Program-made: the position numbers and the translations under genes
Notes under the pieces: generated by a model
What the model was told of the DNA's origin: nothing
The model's input: only the letters and a program-made list of their open reading frames with translations
Databases searched by the model: none
Source: Clostridia bacterium
Lineage (GTDB): Bacteria > Bacillota > Clostridia > Oscillospirales > CAG-272
Length of the DNA: 6,426 bases
Assembly: GCA_017397205.1 (NCBI GenBank)
Contig: JAFQJX010000085.1
Coordinates: 1-6,426, forward strand
Direction: 5' to 3'
Shown: piece after piece, positions 5,377 to 6,426 of the stretch
Layout of the letters: every line of letters starts with the position of its first letter
How positions within the stretch are numbered: the first letter of the stretch is position 1

Positions 5377-6210
5377 ATGAAACGCATTGTCACTGTACAG
5401 GATATTTCCTGCGTGGGCAAGTGCTCCCTGACCGTTGCACTTCCCATTATTTCCGCTATGGGTGTGGAAGCCGCCGTCGTTCCCACCGCCGTGCTGTCCA
5501 CGCACACCGCATTCAAGAACTTCACCTTCTGCGACCTGACGGACGAGATTGCCCCCATCTGCAACCATTGGGAGCAGGAGGGCATCACCTTTGACGCCAT
5601 CTATACGGGCTACCTCGGCTCCTTCCGCCAGCTGGAGCTGGTCAGTGACCTCTTCCGTCGCTTCGGAACCGAAACGAATCATATCGTCATTGACCCCGTC
5701 ATGGCAGACAACGGCAAGCTGTATGCGGGCTTCACCGAGGAGTTTGCCGCGAAGATGGCGGAGCTTTGCGGGGCGGCAGACCTGATACTGCCCAACCTGA
5801 CCGAGGCCGCCTTCCTGCTTGGAATCCCCTACAACCCCACCCCCACCGAGGAGGAGCTGCACGTGCTGCTCCGCCGTCTGACCGACCTTGGCCCGCGCCG
5901 CGCCGCCCTGACGGGCGTTTCCCTGTGCGAGGGTCGCCTCGGCGTGATGTCCTACGACAAGGTGACGGGTGAGTATTTCTACTACGACAACGAACATCTG
6001 CCCGTTTCCTTCCACGGCACGGGAGATATCTTTGCCTCCACCGTCGTCGGTGCCCTTGCGCTCGGCAAAACGGCAAACGAATCTCTTGCCCTCGCCGTGG
6101 ATTACACGGTAGAATGTATGCGCGCCACCATGGCAGACCCCACCCACAACTGGTACGGCGTCAACTTTGAAACCGCCATTCCCTACCTTCTCTCCGCGCT
6201 TCGGAGATAA
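5377..6210 (+). CDS. pdxK: Pyridoxine/pyridoxamine kinase (PdxK/PdxY family)
   Basis: A 277-residue ribokinase-fold enzyme that phosphorylates pyridoxal, pyridoxine or pyridoxamine with ATP in the salvage route to pyridoxal 5'-phosphate. The N-terminus VQDISCVGKCSLTVALPIIS (7-26) is characteristic of this family, with the substrate-side STHTAF at 41-46. DPVMADNGKLY begins at D106 and LPNLTEA follows. The ATP/anion-hole motif HGTGDIF has G214-T215-G216-D217, D217 being the expected catalytic base. Length is normal for the family and all key motifs are intact. The ATG at 5377 begins directly at the conserved N-terminus. Its ribosome binding site is weak and distant (AAGAAGG ending 5363, 13 nt away), unlike those of the neighbours. 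The gene is monocistronic, with its own promoter and terminator. The preferred vitamer cannot be read from the sequence, so pdxY would be an equally valid symbol. Confidence 0.94.
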   Translation: MKRIVTVQDISCVGKCSLTVALPIISAMGVEAAVVPTAVLSTHTAFKNFTFCDLTDEIAPICNHWEQEGITFDAIYTGYLGSFRQLELVSDLFRRFGTETNHIVIDPVMADNGKLYAGFTEEFAAKMAELCGAADLILPNLTEAAFLLGIPYNPTPTEEELHVLLRRLTDLGPRRAALTGVSLCEGRLGVMSYDKVTGEYFYYDNEHLPVSFHGTGDIFASTVVGALALGKTANESLALAVDYTVECMRATMADPTHNWYGVNFETAIPYLLSALRR

Positions 6211-6220
6211 ATATCAGAAA

Positions 6221-6252
6221 GGGAGAGAGACTCAAGTCTCTCTCCCTTTTTT
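6221..6252 (+). terminator. Intrinsic terminator after pyridoxine kinase
   Basis: A perfect 11-bp stem GGGAGAGAGAC (6221-6231) and GTCTCTCTCCC (6236-6246) with a TCAA loop, followed by six T residues (6247-6252). It starts 10 nt after the stop codon. It sits between convergent genes; on the minus strand the stem is followed by TTTCTGATATT, so it may also help end the right-hand gene. Confidence 0.95.
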
Positions 6253-6296
6253 CTTTGCTTGCATAATTTCGCTGCTTGTATATTGTTTTGAGAATA

Positions 6297-6426
6297 TTAC
6301 CCTGCGAAATTAAAGGTGTATTCGCAGCGCCAGTTAGGTGTTTCATCCCAGTACCAAGGCCATACGCCGGGACCAGAGACGTGCAGTTCATATACAATGA
6401 CCACCTCAACTTTAACAACGGTCTTC
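6297..6426 (-). CDS. C-terminal end of an unrecognised Trp-rich protein (5' part outside window)
   Basis: An open minus-strand frame enters from the right edge (first full codon at 6425) and ends at TAA (6299-6297), giving 42 residues. It begins KTVVKVEVVIVYELHVSGPG and continues VWPWYWDETPNWRCEY before ending TFNFAG. The alternating Val/Glu stretch looks like a beta strand, and four tryptophans fall within about 12 residues, which suggests real coding sequence. Base composition is clearly less GC-rich than in the neighbouring genes, with codons such as GTT, TAT, ACA and CCT. I do not recognise the family. It converges on the pyridoxine kinase, and 44 nt of AT-rich DNA separate its stop from the shared terminator. 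Confidence 0.6.
   Translation of the reverse strand, partial: KTVVKVEVVIVYELHVSGPGVWPWYWDETPNWRCEYTFNFAG

Noticed and set aside
5341..6147. Minus-strand open frame opposite pdxK
   Set aside because: It is the shadow of an intact kinase gene with promoter and terminator, and its translation resembles no protein family.

Overview
The window looks like chromosomal DNA from a GC-rich, spore-forming-type member of the Clostridia (Firmicutes/Bacillota). The evidence is a T-box leader on an aminoacyl-tRNA synthetase gene, strong AGGAGG-type ribosome binding sites, near-consensus sigma-A promoters, a CotF-like coat/ferritin-fold protein, and a Firmicutes-style Rad3/DinG helicase with an extra N-terminal domain. 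The coding sequence is rich in G/C-ending codons. No species can be named from the sequence alone.

Layout. Positions 1-528 (minus) hold the first 176 codons of asnS (asparaginyl-tRNA synthetase), cut by the window edge. Positions 529-834 hold its control region: a sigma-A promoter, a T-box riboswitch with an AAC (Asn) specifier, and an intrinsic terminator. Two GC-rich hairpins (853-901) separate it from a minus-strand gene pair. That pair is a DMT/EamA-family transporter (2400-1435) followed 51 bp later by a small CotF-like four-helix protein (1383-922), probably one operon.

Positions 2429-2587 are non-coding but structured. They carry a near-perfect plus-strand promoter and several hairpins, the last of which is the minus-strand terminator of a two-gene valine tRNA operon: tRNA-Val(CAC) then tRNA-Val(GAC), 2769-2588, with its own promoter at 2798-2826. 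On the plus strand follow a 791-residue Fe-S-type superfamily 2 DNA helicase (2901-5276) and, from its own promoter, a pyridoxine/pyridoxamine kinase (5377-6210) closed by a textbook terminator. The window ends in the last 42 codons of an unrecognised, tryptophan-rich, lower-GC minus-strand gene.

Most of the content is housekeeping: translation (asnS, tRNA-Val), cofactor salvage (pdxK) and DNA metabolism (helicase). I see no defence system, mobile element or CRISPR array. The most interesting unexplained item is the plus-strand promoter plus hairpin series at 2429-2587, which could produce a small structured RNA. Next are the helicase's apparently degenerate nuclease-like N-terminal domain and the unrecognised gene at the right edge.
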